Positions 1-12,734 of a stretch of DNA of 64,000 bases are shown one piece after another (within the stretch, counting starts at the first letter, position 1; the number at the start of each line of letters is the position of its first letter). A program made the position numbers and the translations under genes. Below the pieces are notes generated by a model. It worked only from the letters and a program-made list of their open reading frames with translations, was not told the origin of the DNA and did not search any database. Location: positions 16,921,001 through 16,985,000 of the forward strand of contig NC_090711.1 of the NCBI RefSeq assembly GCF_040954835.1. Reading direction: 5' to 3'. Source of the stretch: Lepisosteus oculatus (Eukaryota; Chordata; Actinopteri; Semionotiformes; Lepisosteidae).

Positions 1-1720
1 GAGATTCAGCTTAGGTGGTAGAAAAAAAAATAGTACTTGTGAAATGTTCTGAACCCTAAGTGAAAATTCAAAACAACTTAAAAAAACAAGTTTTTTTCTG
101 GTCTATTTTTTATATACATGTTATTGGTCATTTATGTATGTTATTGTTATCGTAGACAGTAGTTAGTACACCACATTCAAAGACTTTAAAAAACAACCTT
201 AGGCCTTCAAGGCTTGAATATATAGAGCTCTAAAATATTGGAATTATTTGAAGACAGTATCAGGAGTGCAAGTGGCAGGAAAGAGATGAGCACAACGTAT
301 TCTAATAGTATTTAGTATGTTGTTTAAGAATAAAATAAACTATGTGGGAAGAGTGCAATAACAGCAATAGTACAACAAAAAAGGAAAATAACAATGGAAA
401 AAATAACAGGATTACTAAAAAATAAGGAACTTAAAATGCAATCCAACATCAGACAATGCTTATAACAGGGAAGAAAGTGCAAGAGACTCAACAGCTGAGG
501 AGAAGGGCAAAATATCACATTGAGCTAAATAAAGCTAAAAAAAAACGGTGACAGGAAAAAATTAAATCAAAGAGCAAAAGCCAGCAGAAATTCTAGCACC
601 AGCACAAAAACAAAGGTACAAAACAGAAAGAATACAAAACTGAACAAAGGAACAAGACATGGAAGAAAAAAAAGCCCATGCATTCCTGAACCTACACCAA
701 AGAAAAGAAGATAAAAAAATCTTATCTCCACAAAGAGTTAAAACCCACCGTAACCGTAAATACTGTAGGAAAAAAAAAAGTCCCTTGAAAGGCTGTGTTC
801 TGTTTTCTCTGGTTATCTCACCTTTTGGAAAGGGTGATTGTATGCAAAACATTAATGCTAAAACCTGTTAACATATACTGTATCTACCTTCCTGCCTGGG
901 CAGACGGCAGATCCACCACCATTCACTTCTGTCAGACCTCCCCTTGTAATTCAGTACCATGAAGAACTCAAATCAGCCCAGGTCTGGAAACAATGCAAAA
1001 GGAGACATACTGTATGGAGAGAGGACCAAGAATCCCCCCTATAGTAGACTGTTACTGGGCAAGGGGACAAAACAACCTATTCCTTTTTTAAAAAAAAAAA
1101 CCTAGTAGCAGGCACACAGGCGAGCTCAATTTCTAACATACATAAGCAAAAGAGGCATCTATAAGGGCAGGTGACTGGAGATCTCAATAAGAGTCAACAC
1201 AAACCCAAATGATACAAAAACCAACACCGTCTTCCTAAAATGATTTATGTAAGTATTTTCAAACCATTTGTACTTTCCGAGTACACTAAAAAAATTCAGT
1301 TGTGGACTGTACCTCTTACCCCACTTTGAAAGTTTGTATATTTATCATTTGTTCAAAATAGAGCCTATTGATTTTTAGAAATCAAAGACACAGGTCACTA
1401 TTTTTCTGTTTTTTAAAAGTGTGTGTTGAGTGCATATGTGGTCAGATATGTGCAGCATGAAGTCGATCTAACTTGGTAAGGTGCCAGTAATAGGGTATTG
1501 AAGATACTGGTGAATAGCTAGTCCAGGTTACTGTTCACACAAATGCCCTGGCAGTTGTTAGGGTCAGGTGTGTCTGTACCCTTATAGATGGATGTGATCA
1601 GTCCTGGATGCCAGGCCAAAGGGAAATATCCTTACTTTAGGATGGGGTTGAGTAATTTAAACTGGGCTTGTCACACCTCCGAGATGCTTTGTCACATGAT
1701 ACTAGTTCAGGTGGGTAGCT
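1..1720. other. AT-rich non-coding stretch
   Basis: I see no supported gene, RNA gene or clear transposon boundary here. Open frames are short, lack splice context and resemble no family I know. The composition is AT-rich with several A-runs. Confidence 0.5.
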
Positions 1721-1724
1721 GCGT

Positions 1725-2350
1725 CAGCATGCGTAGGCTGCAAAGGAACAAGTAATAGGTTTATTCCATGCTGAAAAAAAGAAGAAAGAGAACACGTTTT
1801 GGCCTTGGATCCTTCTTCAGGTGTTGGACAGAAGGTCAGGAGGCCTGCCTTATCAGGTGTGTTATCAAGTGCACAACACTTGATAGTCAAACAATCATAA
1901 AAAAGTTCCACAACCCAAAGCAAGGTTGTATAAGGTTAGGGGGGCTGTCTGGTGTGTAAAACACCTGGTTGCAGCATTGTGGCTGTTGTACTTGAAAAGC
2001 TATTGAGTCAAGAAGAAGACCCCCTATCTCAGTGTATTACCTGTAATGTTATCTTCACAAAATCATAAAAAAATAAGGAAAAGTTCCACAACCACAAAAC
2101 AAAGCTGGGGAAGGTCAGAGGCCCTGCTTAGTGTGTAAAACACTAAGCATTGTGGGTGCTGTGGTTTAAATGCTATTGGTTTGTGCACAACATACCCCTA
2201 TCCCAGTGCATTGTGCCACATTAAATAAAAGCACGAATAAAAGAGATTCAGAACGCAAAGCCGTGTCAGTGTTCTGTGTAAAAAAATCGGTTTGAACATC
2301 ATGGTAGCTGTTTTTAATAAGCTGCTGAGTAAAGAATATTTTAATCTTCC
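1725..2350. repeat. Dispersed fish repeat module followed by diverged tandem units
   Basis: The block at 1,725-1,800 (GGAACAAGTAATAGGTTTAT, then a purine-rich GAAAAAAAGAAGAAAG run) recurs at 20,870-21,000, 40,670-40,720 and 62,630-62,830, partly in inverted form. After it, three related units of roughly 165-180 bp begin near 1,890, 2,063 and 2,225. Each has an AATCATAAAAA or AATAAAAG start, a TTCCACAACC-like stretch in the first two, and a GTGTGTAAAACAC-like motif. No coding potential is evident. Confidence 0.45.
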
Positions 2351-2639
2351 TGTTGTCAGTAGTATTGTGAATATAGTTGACCCTAGTTGACCTGAATGAA
2401 AACAGGACGTAAAGGAAAGGATTCAGAAATCAAACAAAGCTTTATTCCCGTGCTTACAGTCTTTGTGTCTGTACAGTCTTAAAGACTGCGCTGTTCTACT
2501 TCCTATGGTCAGTTACGGGTTTTTCGCACGAAGCCGTATACAATAGTATTTCTTGAGTTGTGAATATCTGTCCCCGGGTTCCAGTTAGTGTGTAATTATG
2601 CATTGATGAAAAACTGAAGGTTTAAAAAAAAATTAATGA

Positions 2640-2830
2640 ACACACTGATAGTTGTAGAGGCTGTGGAAATTTCCACAAGTCGTGGTCTTTAAAATGCATT
2701 TGGTTTTATAGGCGTTCTGTGCTTCCATTGCGAAGATATGGACAAAAGAATATTAGTGCTTGGTCAAAAAAATGTGAAGGCTGAGAAAGCATTCATAATG
2801 TATTTTATACACAAAGGTACATAAGGTACA
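2640..2830 (+). repeat. Dispersed repeat, paralogous to 5,030-5,240
   Basis: This segment shares long blocks with 5,030-5,240, for example GTGGTCTTTAAAATGCATTT and the flanking GAGGCTGTG. The two copies are in the same orientation about 2.4 kb apart, so they are either a segmental duplication or two copies of one repeat. Confidence 0.55.
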
Positions 2831-2912
2831 TAAATTTCGTGTAAACGCTACAGGTGTGCCAAAATAGTTTTTGAACTTCAAGCTAACTTTACCCCGGTGG
2901 TGCAAAAGGTTG

Positions 2913-3282
2913 CCAAAACGTGTTTGTTTGAGCTGAAAACGACGTTTTGACAAAATCTCAACACTGCTGATAAGAGCTGACTCAAAATGCACTTCTGGTC
3001 ACAAGAGTTACAGTAGGATGCCCAAAGTTGTCAAAACGCGTTTGTTTGAGCTGAAAACAACGTTTTGACAAAATCTCAACACTGCTGTTAAGAGCTGACT
3101 CTGTATGCACTTCTGGCAAAAGCAGTAACAGTGGGATGCCCAAATTTACCAAAATGTGTTTGTTTGAGCTGAAAACAACGTTTTGACAAAATCTCAACAC
3201 TGCTGTTAAGAGCTGACTCAAAATGCACTTCTGGCCACAGCAATTAAAGTGGGATGCCAAAGGTAGCCAAACGCATTTGTAA
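2913..3282. repeat. Tandem repeat, about 118-bp unit, three copies plus a partial
   Basis: Units start near 2,913, 3,032, 3,149 and 3,266. Each holds GTTTGTTTGAGCTGAAAAC, CGTTTTGACAAAATCTCAAC, an AAGAGCTGACTC block and GCACTTCTGGnCA. An isolated, partial and more diverged unit lies at 4,465-4,535. Reading frames through the array simply echo the repeat, so they are not genes. Confidence 0.8.
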
Positions 3283-3299
3283 CCTGCTATTAACATCGA

Positions 3300-4720
3300 C
3301 AAATTTAGCCAATTTCCGCCTGGAATTTCCTCTCCCTTAAACATTTGTTATATCTCTGCAGCAGAACATTGCAGGAGCCTAGTTCAGGTCTTAAATTGAA
3401 GCTAACTCCCTTGGCTTTGAGTGTGAACAGTCAAATTTCTTATATTTCTTAAAGTTTCTACTCAGCAGACAAACATATGAAAAAAACCCTAAAAAACAGC
3501 AGGCAAAAATGTTTTTTTGGTCTTCAGAGGTCAGTTTTTTCAACAATATGCATGTTAAGGGCCTGAGATGATTTGAAAACCTTGTTCTAGGTGACTACTA
3601 TCTTGGATACAAATCTGGGACAAATTGATCAATTAGAAAAAATTCTACCTCATGTTTTGTGAAGACTGAACCTTTAATGAAATTTCACGCCTATAATAAA
3701 AAATCATACAAATATTGAAAATTAGAATAATAACCATTTCAATTGCTATACAAACCTTTAGACACTGCTAGAGATCCTTTATCTGCTGTTATGCAATTAA
3801 AAAAAAACCTCAGAGTTGCCTTCTGGTGTGAAAAAAAGAGCACTGATAAGAAACTGATAAAATTGATTTTTCTGATTGATTACTCCTTCTGAGTCAATTA
3901 TTGACAGCTAAAAGGCAGGTGGAATGCAGCATGAGGCTTCTAGAGGAAGTCTTACCCCCTAAGGGCTCTGAATGGCTGAAAATACAATGAATGACAGCGG
4001 TTTTTACCAATCAGATCGCCTTATTTCTAGCGGTCGTTCTTCAAACATTTACTATGAAGTCAATAACGTTCAATTCACCAGGTCTGGAGATAATATTAGT
4101 CTGGTTTATTTTGGATATATATCATGCTTCAGAATAAGGTAAAAACATGGGATATATATATATATTTGCTGGTTTTTGCTTTTGCGGTTTTGTTGGTAAA
4201 AATGTATGATATTGACATGCTGTGCTGGCCGGGTGGCCGGGTGTTTTTATTGGGATTCGGCTAGTTCATTTATGTATTGGTTTATTGCATAATAGTGTCA
4301 TATCTGTGGAAACAAACTTTATGGTTTTGTTGTGATGATATTGGAGAATACGTGCATGTGAGAAAATTTGTGCCGCGGTTTAAAAAAAATGTTGTTTATC
4401 TTGCGTTTATCTTAAAAATAAAAATTATCATCTGGGGTCACCCGTGACCACGATCCGGGCAAACAGGTGAAAACAACGTTTTGACAAAATCTCAACACTC
4501 CTGTTAAAAGCTGAATCAAAATTCACATTTATAGTCACCTGTATATAAATATATTTTTATACTTCTAAATATTGTAGTTTGTTTGAAAATGTTTTGTCAC
4601 AGTTCAATGGATCAAATATCAGCCTTCTAAACAATGTCTGTGATGTTGTCATGTGTCATCCTATCGTGTTTCTAATCTAAAGTTCCATTTGAATGGGTTA
4701 GATAATCCACCATGAGTGTC
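3300..4720. other. Non-coding stretch with one stray 118-bp repeat unit
   Basis: No gene is supported. It contains a short TA run near 4,152-4,165 and a detached unit of the 2.9-3.3 kb tandem array near 4,465-4,535. Otherwise I see nothing distinctive. Confidence 0.5.
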
Positions 4721-4824
4721 TTCTGTGCATCACTTAGCATATCTGTGGTCCTGTCCAATGCCCTCCTGGCACTCTGGCTGGTGATGAATGGGAGATGGTA
4801 TCTGTAAAACAATAATACAAGCAT

Positions 4825-4921
4825 GTATACATATGATAGGTTTCATGCCACAAAGAATCAATGCACATATTAGCACAAATATAGAATTTGGCCTACTTCT
4901 CATGCAGTCTTCGCAAGTCAT
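4825..4921. repeat. Repeat shared with 8,832-8,932
   Basis: About 97 bp are nearly identical between the two places, beginning ATACATATGATAGGTTTCAT and ending TTCGCAAGTCA. In the 8.8-kb copy the match starts exactly where a TA-flanked element ends (8,836), as expected if that element landed in one copy of a pre-existing repeat. Confidence 0.6.
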
Positions 4922-5259
4922 TGGAAGGGTTGTGAATTGGTTCTCCCATTGATGAAATGAAAAAGGTTTCTGTCTTCATTCCTGAAGTGTTGTCACTGGG
5001 CTCACTGCGTATCTTGGTGTGGTACAGATGAAACATCTAAAAGAGATAGTTTTATGTGGAGGCTGTGAACATTTTCACATGCCGTGGTCTTTAAAATGCA
5101 TTTGGTTTGAAGGCTTTCTGTGTTTCCCTTCCAAAGTTATGGACAGAAGAATTTTCGAGCATGGTAAAAAAAAATGGTTTAAAAACAACATAGTGAATGC
5201 TGTGAAAACAGCCACATGTACTTTGTACACACAGCAGGTGTTTTCATAACTCTAGGAGG

Positions 5260-5945
5260 TTTCGTGAAAAAGCTACAGACGTGCCAATTGTAATCATTTT
5301 TATTTTTAAATACATTTTAGAAAAGTGTCATCTTAATATATTAATAGAGATAAGCTCTCTATTAAAGCTCAGATCAAAGATCAAGCACAGATCAAACAAC
5401 AAGATCTCACACACTGGGACTGATCTGTGATCTGTGATGTGGTTAAGTGTGAATTGTGGTGCTCTAGCAGGGCTGGCTGTGCTGAAAAAATGGTTTAACA
5501 ACTCTTAAGCATACTGTAGTTTTTGTTAACACAAGTTTATCAGTGAAAAGACCACAGACATTTTTCCTCCCCCCTACATTCTCAGAGTAGAATAGAATTT
5601 ATTATTCGCACAATTTATTACAGTGTTAAATTTAATATTATTGATTACTAATAGTTTATGCTAACACTTAACTTTCTTAATTAGATTATTTAAAACAATG
5701 CACTAAGTGTAACATAGCATTCAGAAATACAATCAAGAATAGTTTTGTGGTGTACGTATAGATGAAACTTTGTTAAATTGTATAACAAAATTAAAGACGA
5801 TTAAAATCTGTAATCTTTCCAAATGTAATGTCATTAGAAAGTACAATAAGTTCCTGCTTTGCCTAACAATGGTATAAAAAAATAGTCTGAGTGCTGAGAA
5901 ACCTCTGCTTAATGATAATCAAGGGACTTAGGAGTCAAAGAAAAT
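5260..5945. repeat. TE-derived DNA, inverted copy of 53,860-54,080
   Basis: The part at about 5,600-5,860 reads as the reverse complement of 53,860-54,080 inside the Polinton: ATTGATTACTAATAGTTTAT here, and the complementary form there. Sequence from 7,320 to 7,720 likewise matches 53,270-53,720 inverted. One repeat family therefore lies on both sides of the LTR element here and also invaded the Polinton. No coding sequence is seen. Confidence 0.5.
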
Positions 5946-5950
5946 GTTCT

Positions 5951-7310
5951 TGTCACGGACGTCCAAAGGGACTAACCGTGGGGAGCAGGAGAGCAGTGAC
6001 AGTACCCCCCCCTTCATGGGCGGCTCCCGAAGCCCATACAAATAAATAAGCTGCACAGCACTGGGGGGAGGAAAAACCTCATTTAACTGAAAGGAAACCT
6101 CCGGGAATCCACGGCTGAGAGCTACCCCTTCCTCCGGGGTATAAACCTTTATTGGGTGGAGGAAGGGGGGGTAGAGAAGAGCTCCGGAGACTAAAAACAA
6201 AAAAGTACACAAGCACAAACCCAACAGACAAAAACCTGGGAAAGACCAGGAAGACAAACCACACAAGACAGGTAGGAACCAAAGTTCCGAAACACAGAGA
6301 GCAGGGGGGACCAAAAAGGAGGGGAAACCAGGAAGAAAAAAATCAAAACAAAAGGCAAAAAACAAGAAAAATAAACACAAAACCCCGGGGAAAAATACCG
6401 CAGACTGGGCAAATGGCACGTTCACATTCTAACGCTGATATCGGAGTGGACAACCTGAGGAAAGCCAGACCGAAGTCCGCTCACAGACACAGATGCCCGG
6501 AGTGATATCCAGCGAAAAGAATGGAGGAACGGCAAATGGGCACGTTCACATTCTAACGCTGATATCGGAGTGGACAACCTGAGGAGAGCAAGTCCGCTCA
6601 CAGACACAGATGCCCAGAGTGATATCCAGCGAAAAGAATGGAGGAACGGCAGAAAGCTTACCATTCTATCACTGATATCGGAGAGAGCAAGACCAGGAAG
6701 AGCCAGGCACGAGAACCTGCTCCAGACACAGAAGCTTGGAGTGATATCCAGTAATAAGAATAGGCAAGCCAGTTCAACATTCAATCACTGATATCGGAGT
6801 GATCTACCCGAGGAAAGCCAGGTACAGGACCCGCTCACAGGCACGGAAGATCGGAGTGATATTCAGTGATTAGAATAGAGGAACTGAAAAAAAAAACAGC
6901 CCAGAGAACAAGAAAAAAAAACTGCGGCAAGACAAAAAAAAAAGGCGCCGCTCGCGGGGTCAGTAGGTGGCTCAGCATTCTGTCACTGACGTCCAAAGGG
7001 ACTAACCGTGGGGAGCAGGAGAGCAGAAAAAGACCCATATGCGTAGCGGCGAGACGGGAAAAAGGCCCGGGCTCATTAGTGCAAAGAGTTCAGGAATGCC
7101 GTATAGAAACCTATGCCCTCAGGGAGCGGACGTTGGGCGCCCTGGTGCTAGGTGGGTCTCAGGACATCCGAACCTCAATGCTGAGCGAGGACAGAGTGCA
7201 AGACCCGGAAATATATAGCCCAAGGGAAAGAGAGGGACAGGAAGGACAGCAGACCGGAAACTAGGGACAGGACAGAGAAGGAGCGCCCTCTGGCTGCAGA
7301 GGGCGTGACA
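5951..7310 (-). mobile_element. Non-autonomous LTR retrotransposon, copy 1
   Basis: The element starts TGTCACG, ends CGTGACA and is flanked by GTTCT at 5,946-5,950 and 7,311-7,315, a 5-bp target duplication. The right LTR is 6,981-7,310 (330 bp). The left LTR is only 51 bp (5,951-6,001), keeping its first 46 bp joined to its last 5, so about 279 bp were lost. A C-run next to the left LTR reads as a polypurine tract on the minus strand, which sets the orientation. The interior has no gag or pol, only units of about 115-125 bp carrying CTGATATCGGAG near 6,437, 6,561, 6,673 and 6,788. Known Ty3/gypsy elements have TG/CA ends and 5-bp duplications; family assignment is inferred. Confidence 0.88.
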
Positions 7311-7319
7311 GTTCTATGT

Positions 7320-8836
7320 TGTTTAATTTTAAACACTAAGATATGAATGCAGACGTAATTGGTGCTTTACGGCCACTGTGCAATACTGAGCTCAGTGCTC
7401 CCTCCCTCTCTCTGTGCCGCCTCCCCCTCTGATGCAGCGCAGTGGGCGGCACGCTGTTTTCAGAGCCTGTGATTGAGGAAAAAAACGGAATATGATTTTT
7501 TCTATTCAAAATTTGTATTTTAAACATTTAATTAAGAAGTAAAAGCTTTACAGCATACACAGAGATTCTAAGCTGATCAGGAGGAAGAAAAATGACCTGT
7601 TTTTCAAGCATAAAAGGTGGTTATTAACTATCGAAACCTGTTTTTAGAGCTTTTAAAGTTGTGCAATGTCTAAGCAGGAACACATCATTATATCTTGTTT
7701 TTGCTTTAATTTTTAAGAATTAAAAAAACAACCTTATTTTAAAGACCTCTACTTGAGAAAGCTTTCGCAGCCTGTACATAAAACTATATACACAATACTG
7801 CTGACAGCAGGAAAATTCCTATCCTTTACTCAGCAGCTTATTAAAAACAGCAGCCATGGTGTTCTTCACATCACGAAGAGTGACACAGCTTCGTGATGTG
7901 AATCTGTTTTTCGGTGATTACAAAGAAAGTGGAATACAGTAATACTACCTGCTATATAGATACATATATTTAGATATTTAAATCCGTAAATTAATACCAT
8001 TATTAATTTCATTAGAAATTGAGGATTCTTGTGATATTTTGAGCTCTCGTTGAATGATAAATGTTGCATAGTGTAAATCATTTTCATTCTTAGAAATTAT
8101 GAAATGCTCAGTTAAAAGCAAGGGAGATTATGTCTGTTATAGTGGACATAAAAAGGAGAGTTCGCTGTGGCGTTATAGGCAACCCAATTTTAACAACAAA
8201 TCGCTGGCGTTATATCCTAGAAGGTACTGAGACCAGGACCAGTAGGAGCGCTCCCACAGCGAAAAAGAAAATGTCTGACAAACTACGGATTGGACAGTTT
8301 TTCAGTGCTTGTACGATCGATGGAAATGTTCAAATAAATGTGCTAAAGAAATAAACAAAAAACAAGTCATTTAGTCCTTTAGCATATTGGCTAGCTAATG
8401 TCCTGTCCTTGTTAGTTACTTGTGGCTGTGTTTCTGAGTTGCGTAGCAACGAGGGACTATATTCTCAGGTGGAGGAACGTAAACAGCTTAATTTTTGTGT
8501 TAAATACATTTTTTTAATTAAAATTCATTTTATACAGCTATCACATATTTGGGGACCATTTTATAGAAGCAATAAGGCACTCGAGGCCTGTGCTAAATCA
8601 TCGATATAGTCACAGTTAAAAGGGTTTCCGGCCCTCTGCATAGTGTCGGGCCTAACAACACCTTTAACTGTAAATATATCCACGATATACAGCAGCACAG
8701 CCTCTCGTGCCATATTGCTTAAATAATTATGCTTTTAACATAATCTAATTTGCATATGGTGAATTGCGGTATACTGCGAAACGCCCACCGTGTTGTACCG
8801 CAGCATACTCCACTTGTTTTGAATGGCTGCATCTGT
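7320..8836. mobile_element. TA-flanked element, right end at 8,836
   Basis: The right boundary is TTTGAATGGCTGCATCTGTA, the same 20-bp terminus seen (either orientation) at 12,909, 14,054, 18,074, 31,436, 41,996 and 60,831. The block at 7,990-8,440 is the inverted counterpart of 13,390-13,830 and a sister of 17,100-17,530. A short open frame at 8,130-8,354 recurs in altered form at 17,300-17,470, so it belongs to the repeat and is not a gene. The left end is not identified. No transposase is visible. Confidence 0.55.
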
Positions 8837-8949
8837 ATACATATGATAGGTTTCATGTCACAAAGAATCAATGCATATATTGGCACAAATATAGAATTTG
8901 GCCAACTTCTCTTGCAGTCTTCGCAAGTCAATGAAGTGAAGATCACATA

Positions 8950-11500
8950 GCATTTTATTCCACTTCTGGTGTGCCTAAAAACAAATTTTCTCCATAAACA
9001 TCATAAAGAGCCTTTCTAGATCTGCCCGTAGTCAATGCAATATTAAAAATAATAAATTAATGTTTTCATTACTGATGGAGCCTGCTAGCAGAATCTGTGT
9101 GTTACTCTTTACCCATATAGTGGTAGCAGCTGTGAACTCCTGCTGAATTCACATGCTGAACTCTGACCGTCACACCTGTTTAAGCACAGATGCTCCCCCC
9201 CCCCGTACTAAACCCCAAATGGTGAATGTTTACACTAAACACCTGATGAGAAAGGATGTTTAAGTGCTTTTGAGTCCCAGAGTGTCGTGAGAAAGCAACC
9301 TCAAATACAGGAGGGGGAGGGTGTAGAGAAATGTATATATAAGTTGTGTAGAGCCATATCCACTTTGAGCTACGATAGATACTAAAACTATTATGGTCCT
9401 TATTGTGGTCCCTTGTATGCATACAATAAAGCCTGGTTGGATGAACGAACACTTCAGGCTCGAATCCCTTGGTTTCTACAATTACTTTCATATTATTTAT
9501 TTTACATTTTTGGAAGGCAAAGAACACCATTCCAGATCCTGGCTTTATATGCAGGTTTTTTAAAAATATATATAAATCAATCAATTTTATTCAATAAGTC
9601 AATAAAATCAATTTTATTCAAAAATAGACATATTAGAGAAGACCCGAAAAGAGAAATGTATGTCCTTGGTGTGCTACAACTTGAGAAATTATCTTTTGAA
9701 CAAAGAATATAATGAACAATGAACATAAAATGCATGTGTTGTTTTTTTCCTGTTTTTTTTTCAGGTTATTTATTTCTTATGTGTGTACTGAATAATACAT
9801 ATAAACAATCAGAAGGTTCAGACTTGATGTCCAAGGACCTCCCAACATAATTCAGGTTTATTACAAGATTAGTAAAGGCTTCAACCATTCCAGGGGGACA
9901 TTTACTTTGGGTTCCATGTGAGGGCTGGGTTAAAAAGGTTTGCCTCATCATCTGTTACAACAGTGTCCCCATACTTTAATATTTGTTTTGGAAACTGAGG
10001 TGCTGAGTGAATACTGCCATCTACTGGAAGACCAAACCTGGTTTACTTTAGACATTTCCTATTCCAAGGTTGACCAAACCCAGAATTGCTAACCTCTAAA
10101 ATCTAACATGACCGGGTTACAATGTATCTGTACTGCTATCAATATTCTGCTGAATCTGAGGTTAGAGCCATTAGTAGAGTTGTTATTGTTTTTAGAAAAT
10201 AACCATCTACCATCTGAATGAAGATTGATTTTATAATGTATACATTGAATATCTTTTATTAATTTATTTAACTAACAAATTTAATAAATGGCAGCTGTCA
10301 GCAGTTTGCATTAGGTTTCAGTAAAGTTGAACAACAGCTAGGAAGGATGCTGGGACTGCTTTCCTTACTGCCTGCATAGCCTGAAGGCTCACAGAATTAA
10401 TAATCTTGTTATTACAGATGATGAAGAAGGTCTGTGTGTTTTAATCCATTTTGCTAACAGTTTAACAAGTTAAATATTCTCTATTACTATAAATAAGAAT
10501 GATTAACCAAACTTGGTGAACACCTTATGATGAAGTCATTTCTCTCGCTAGAGCACAAGGTTCTTTTTTAAAAAATGAACAAATAAGAAGAGTTGTCAGA
10601 TTATAAGATTCTGTAAGAGGAAATATCATCTTCAACTAATTTTCTAAAAAAAAGGGAAAGATCTTTGGCCAAAAAGAAAAATCTGGATATCCTCTATTGG
10701 CTATTTCTCAGTGTATTTTATGAACTGCAGCTCATAAGTGGAAAATAGACTTTCCTAAGTCATTGGCCCTTACTGCATTGTTGCCATTTCTGTTCTGTCT
10801 TGAAATGTTCTCTAGACCGACATTATTAATATACATTTTGGTTATTATCTATTAGATCTACTATATAATCCACTGTCAGTGGACTGAGTTTTGAAATTAT
10901 TTGAGCCTTTAAAAAATGAATATAAAACATACTGCTGGAAATCTGAAATATTTAAATAAAAATTATCCTAGATTGAGGAAATCCATTCTTTTCATGGCAT
11001 AGTTCTGGGATGTGATATAGAGAGATATTATGTGATCTTCAAAAAACATTGGTGCCAGCCACTGGATTTTTTTTTTGGCCATGTTACATCTATCCCATTA
11101 GAGGAAGCAGTGTGATTTCCTACAAACATGAAGCAAGACTCTGGGTTTCCCCATGTACCAGCCTGGCACATGTTGCAATTACAGTAGATATACCTGCACA
11201 GTTTTCACATTTTGATGCTTTAATGTTCAGCAGCCATAACACTTTGAAGTTGTGATTAATATTTGTTTAACCTCATCCACACATTTAAAACAAAAAAAAG
11301 AAAAGGAAGAAACAGATAATGTGAAAGAAAAAATGTAAATATTATGATTGCCGTGGAAGACCTACATTAAATTAGGTGTACAAAAATACCTTAATGAGCC
11401 ACAAAGTTATCTGAGTGGCCTCCGCCTGTTTTGATTCATAGTGGTTCACATGATTTTAAAATAAATACACCAACCTCTATATGGTCCCTTAGACAGTTAT
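8950..11500. other. Non-coding stretch with a possible solo LTR near 9.18-9.48 kb
   Basis: Around 9,180-9,480 there is a compact promoter and polyadenylation layout: GTATATATAAG near 9,331 and AATAAA near 9,424, about 90 bp apart, as in a U3-R-U5 region. I could not find TG/CA ends with a target duplication, so this is only a suggestion. The remainder, to 11,500, shows no gene. Confidence 0.3.
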
Positions 11501-11509
11501 TGAATTTCA

Positions 11510-12560
11510 AGGAAAGATGCAACCATGAAGAATAAGGATCTTTCAAAACAACTCAGATATTAAGTTATATAAAGGCACAAATAAGGAGAAAGGTAAAAAA
11601 AGCATTTCAAACGTCATTAGTATGTCTTTGAGCATGGTGAAGTTCATCATAAAGAAGCGGAGGGCACCCAGACAGTCCTTAGATCAGGCAGTCTCTCCAA
11701 ACTGAGCAAGAAGCAAACTGGTTAGGGAAGCTATTGTCAATAGTGACTTTGTGTTCAGAATTAAATGGCCTAGATGGAGAAAATGTCCATGAGTCACCAA
11801 AATCCCAGTCACTTCACAAAGCTAGACTTTATGGCAGAGTGAAACTCATCTAAATTTCAACAAAGAGATTCCAGCAATGTATACAAGTGGTACTGCAAAC
11901 CATGCTGTCAAGCATGGCATTGGCAGCATAATGCTATACAGCAGCAAGGACTGGACAGCTGTCATGATGGGAACACATCCATCCATTTTCTAACCGCTTC
12001 ATCCAACTCAGGGTCATACAGGAGGCAGGGACTATTCACAGCAAGCAATGGACACATCCAACACAGGGCAGAGATATAGACACAAACACACACACACTCA
12101 CACCAGGGCCAATCTGCCTTGAAGCCAATTAGTTTACCACTACGTCCTTGGACTGTGGGAGGAAACCAGAGCATCTGGAGGGAATACATGATCATGGGGA
12201 GAACATACAAACTCCACACCGAAAGCACCTTATGTCTGGAATTGAAACCAGGGCCAACAACTGCGGCATCATAGTTTCATGATGGGAAAACAGATGAAGA
12301 AAAATACTGGGAAATCTTTGAGGCAGGCCTGCTTCGAACCTTAAAGTAGGATAGGGATTGAAAATACATGAACAAAGCACAATGAAGTCCTAGCTTAAAT
12401 TGTATTGAGAATGGCATCAAGGCAGTGTGAAAAAAAAGGTAGAGAATTATTCAAAAATACTTGCATTGTAATTGCTTCCAAAGGTACTTCAAGGATAGAG
12501 TGTTTTCATGAGTCTGAATACTTCAGAACAAATAAATTCAACATATTTGTGAAGTGTTTT
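11510..12560 (+). mobile_element. Tc1/mariner transposase relic, split by a SINE
   Basis: The DNA follows a fish Tc1 transposase coding region: a segment reading like the N-terminal KDLSKQLR at about 11,530, the CCAAACTGAGCAAGAAG stretch at about 11,697, a GTCCATGAGTCA block and TTCACAAAGCTAGACTTTA at about 11,814. The match resumes after the SINE with AAATACTGGGAAATC at about 12,302. Frames are broken many times, so no transposase could be made. The resemblance is to the family in general; I cannot name the subfamily. Confidence 0.75.
11974..12276 (-). mobile_element. tRNA-headed SINE inside the Tc1 relic
   Basis: The element is flanked by TCATGATGGGAA at 11,962-11,973 and 12,277-12,288, a perfect 12-bp target duplication. 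On the minus strand it has a tRNA-like head with a box-B-like GGTTTCAATTCC, then the CAAACTCC/CATGTTCTCCCC-type body common in fish SINEs. The opposite end carries CCATCCATTTTCTAACCGCT. A plus-strand relative lies at about 54,400-54,745. It dates after the Tc1 insertion. Confidence 0.8.
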
Positions 12561-12734
12561 TTTCAGGGCCTTCAATGACATTATGTGAATGCCCTGCACA
12601 GACTCTCCCTCAGTTACCTAACACTAGTAACATTCAGTCCCCTGCACACCAACATCATACTACACTTCCCCTCCATTCAGCCCTGTTCACACTAACCTCA
12701 CACTCCACTCTTGTTCTTCTAGAAAACTGGCAAC

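Noticed and set aside
5928..7040. Several open frames on both strands, up to 165 codons
   Set aside because: They lie inside the LTR family interior and LTRs, recur at 50-52 kb, and are driven by repeat composition; no protein motif.
8130..8354. Open frame of 74 codons
   Set aside because: A diverged copy of the same DNA at 17,300-17,470 is broken, and the region belongs to the TA-flanked repeat.
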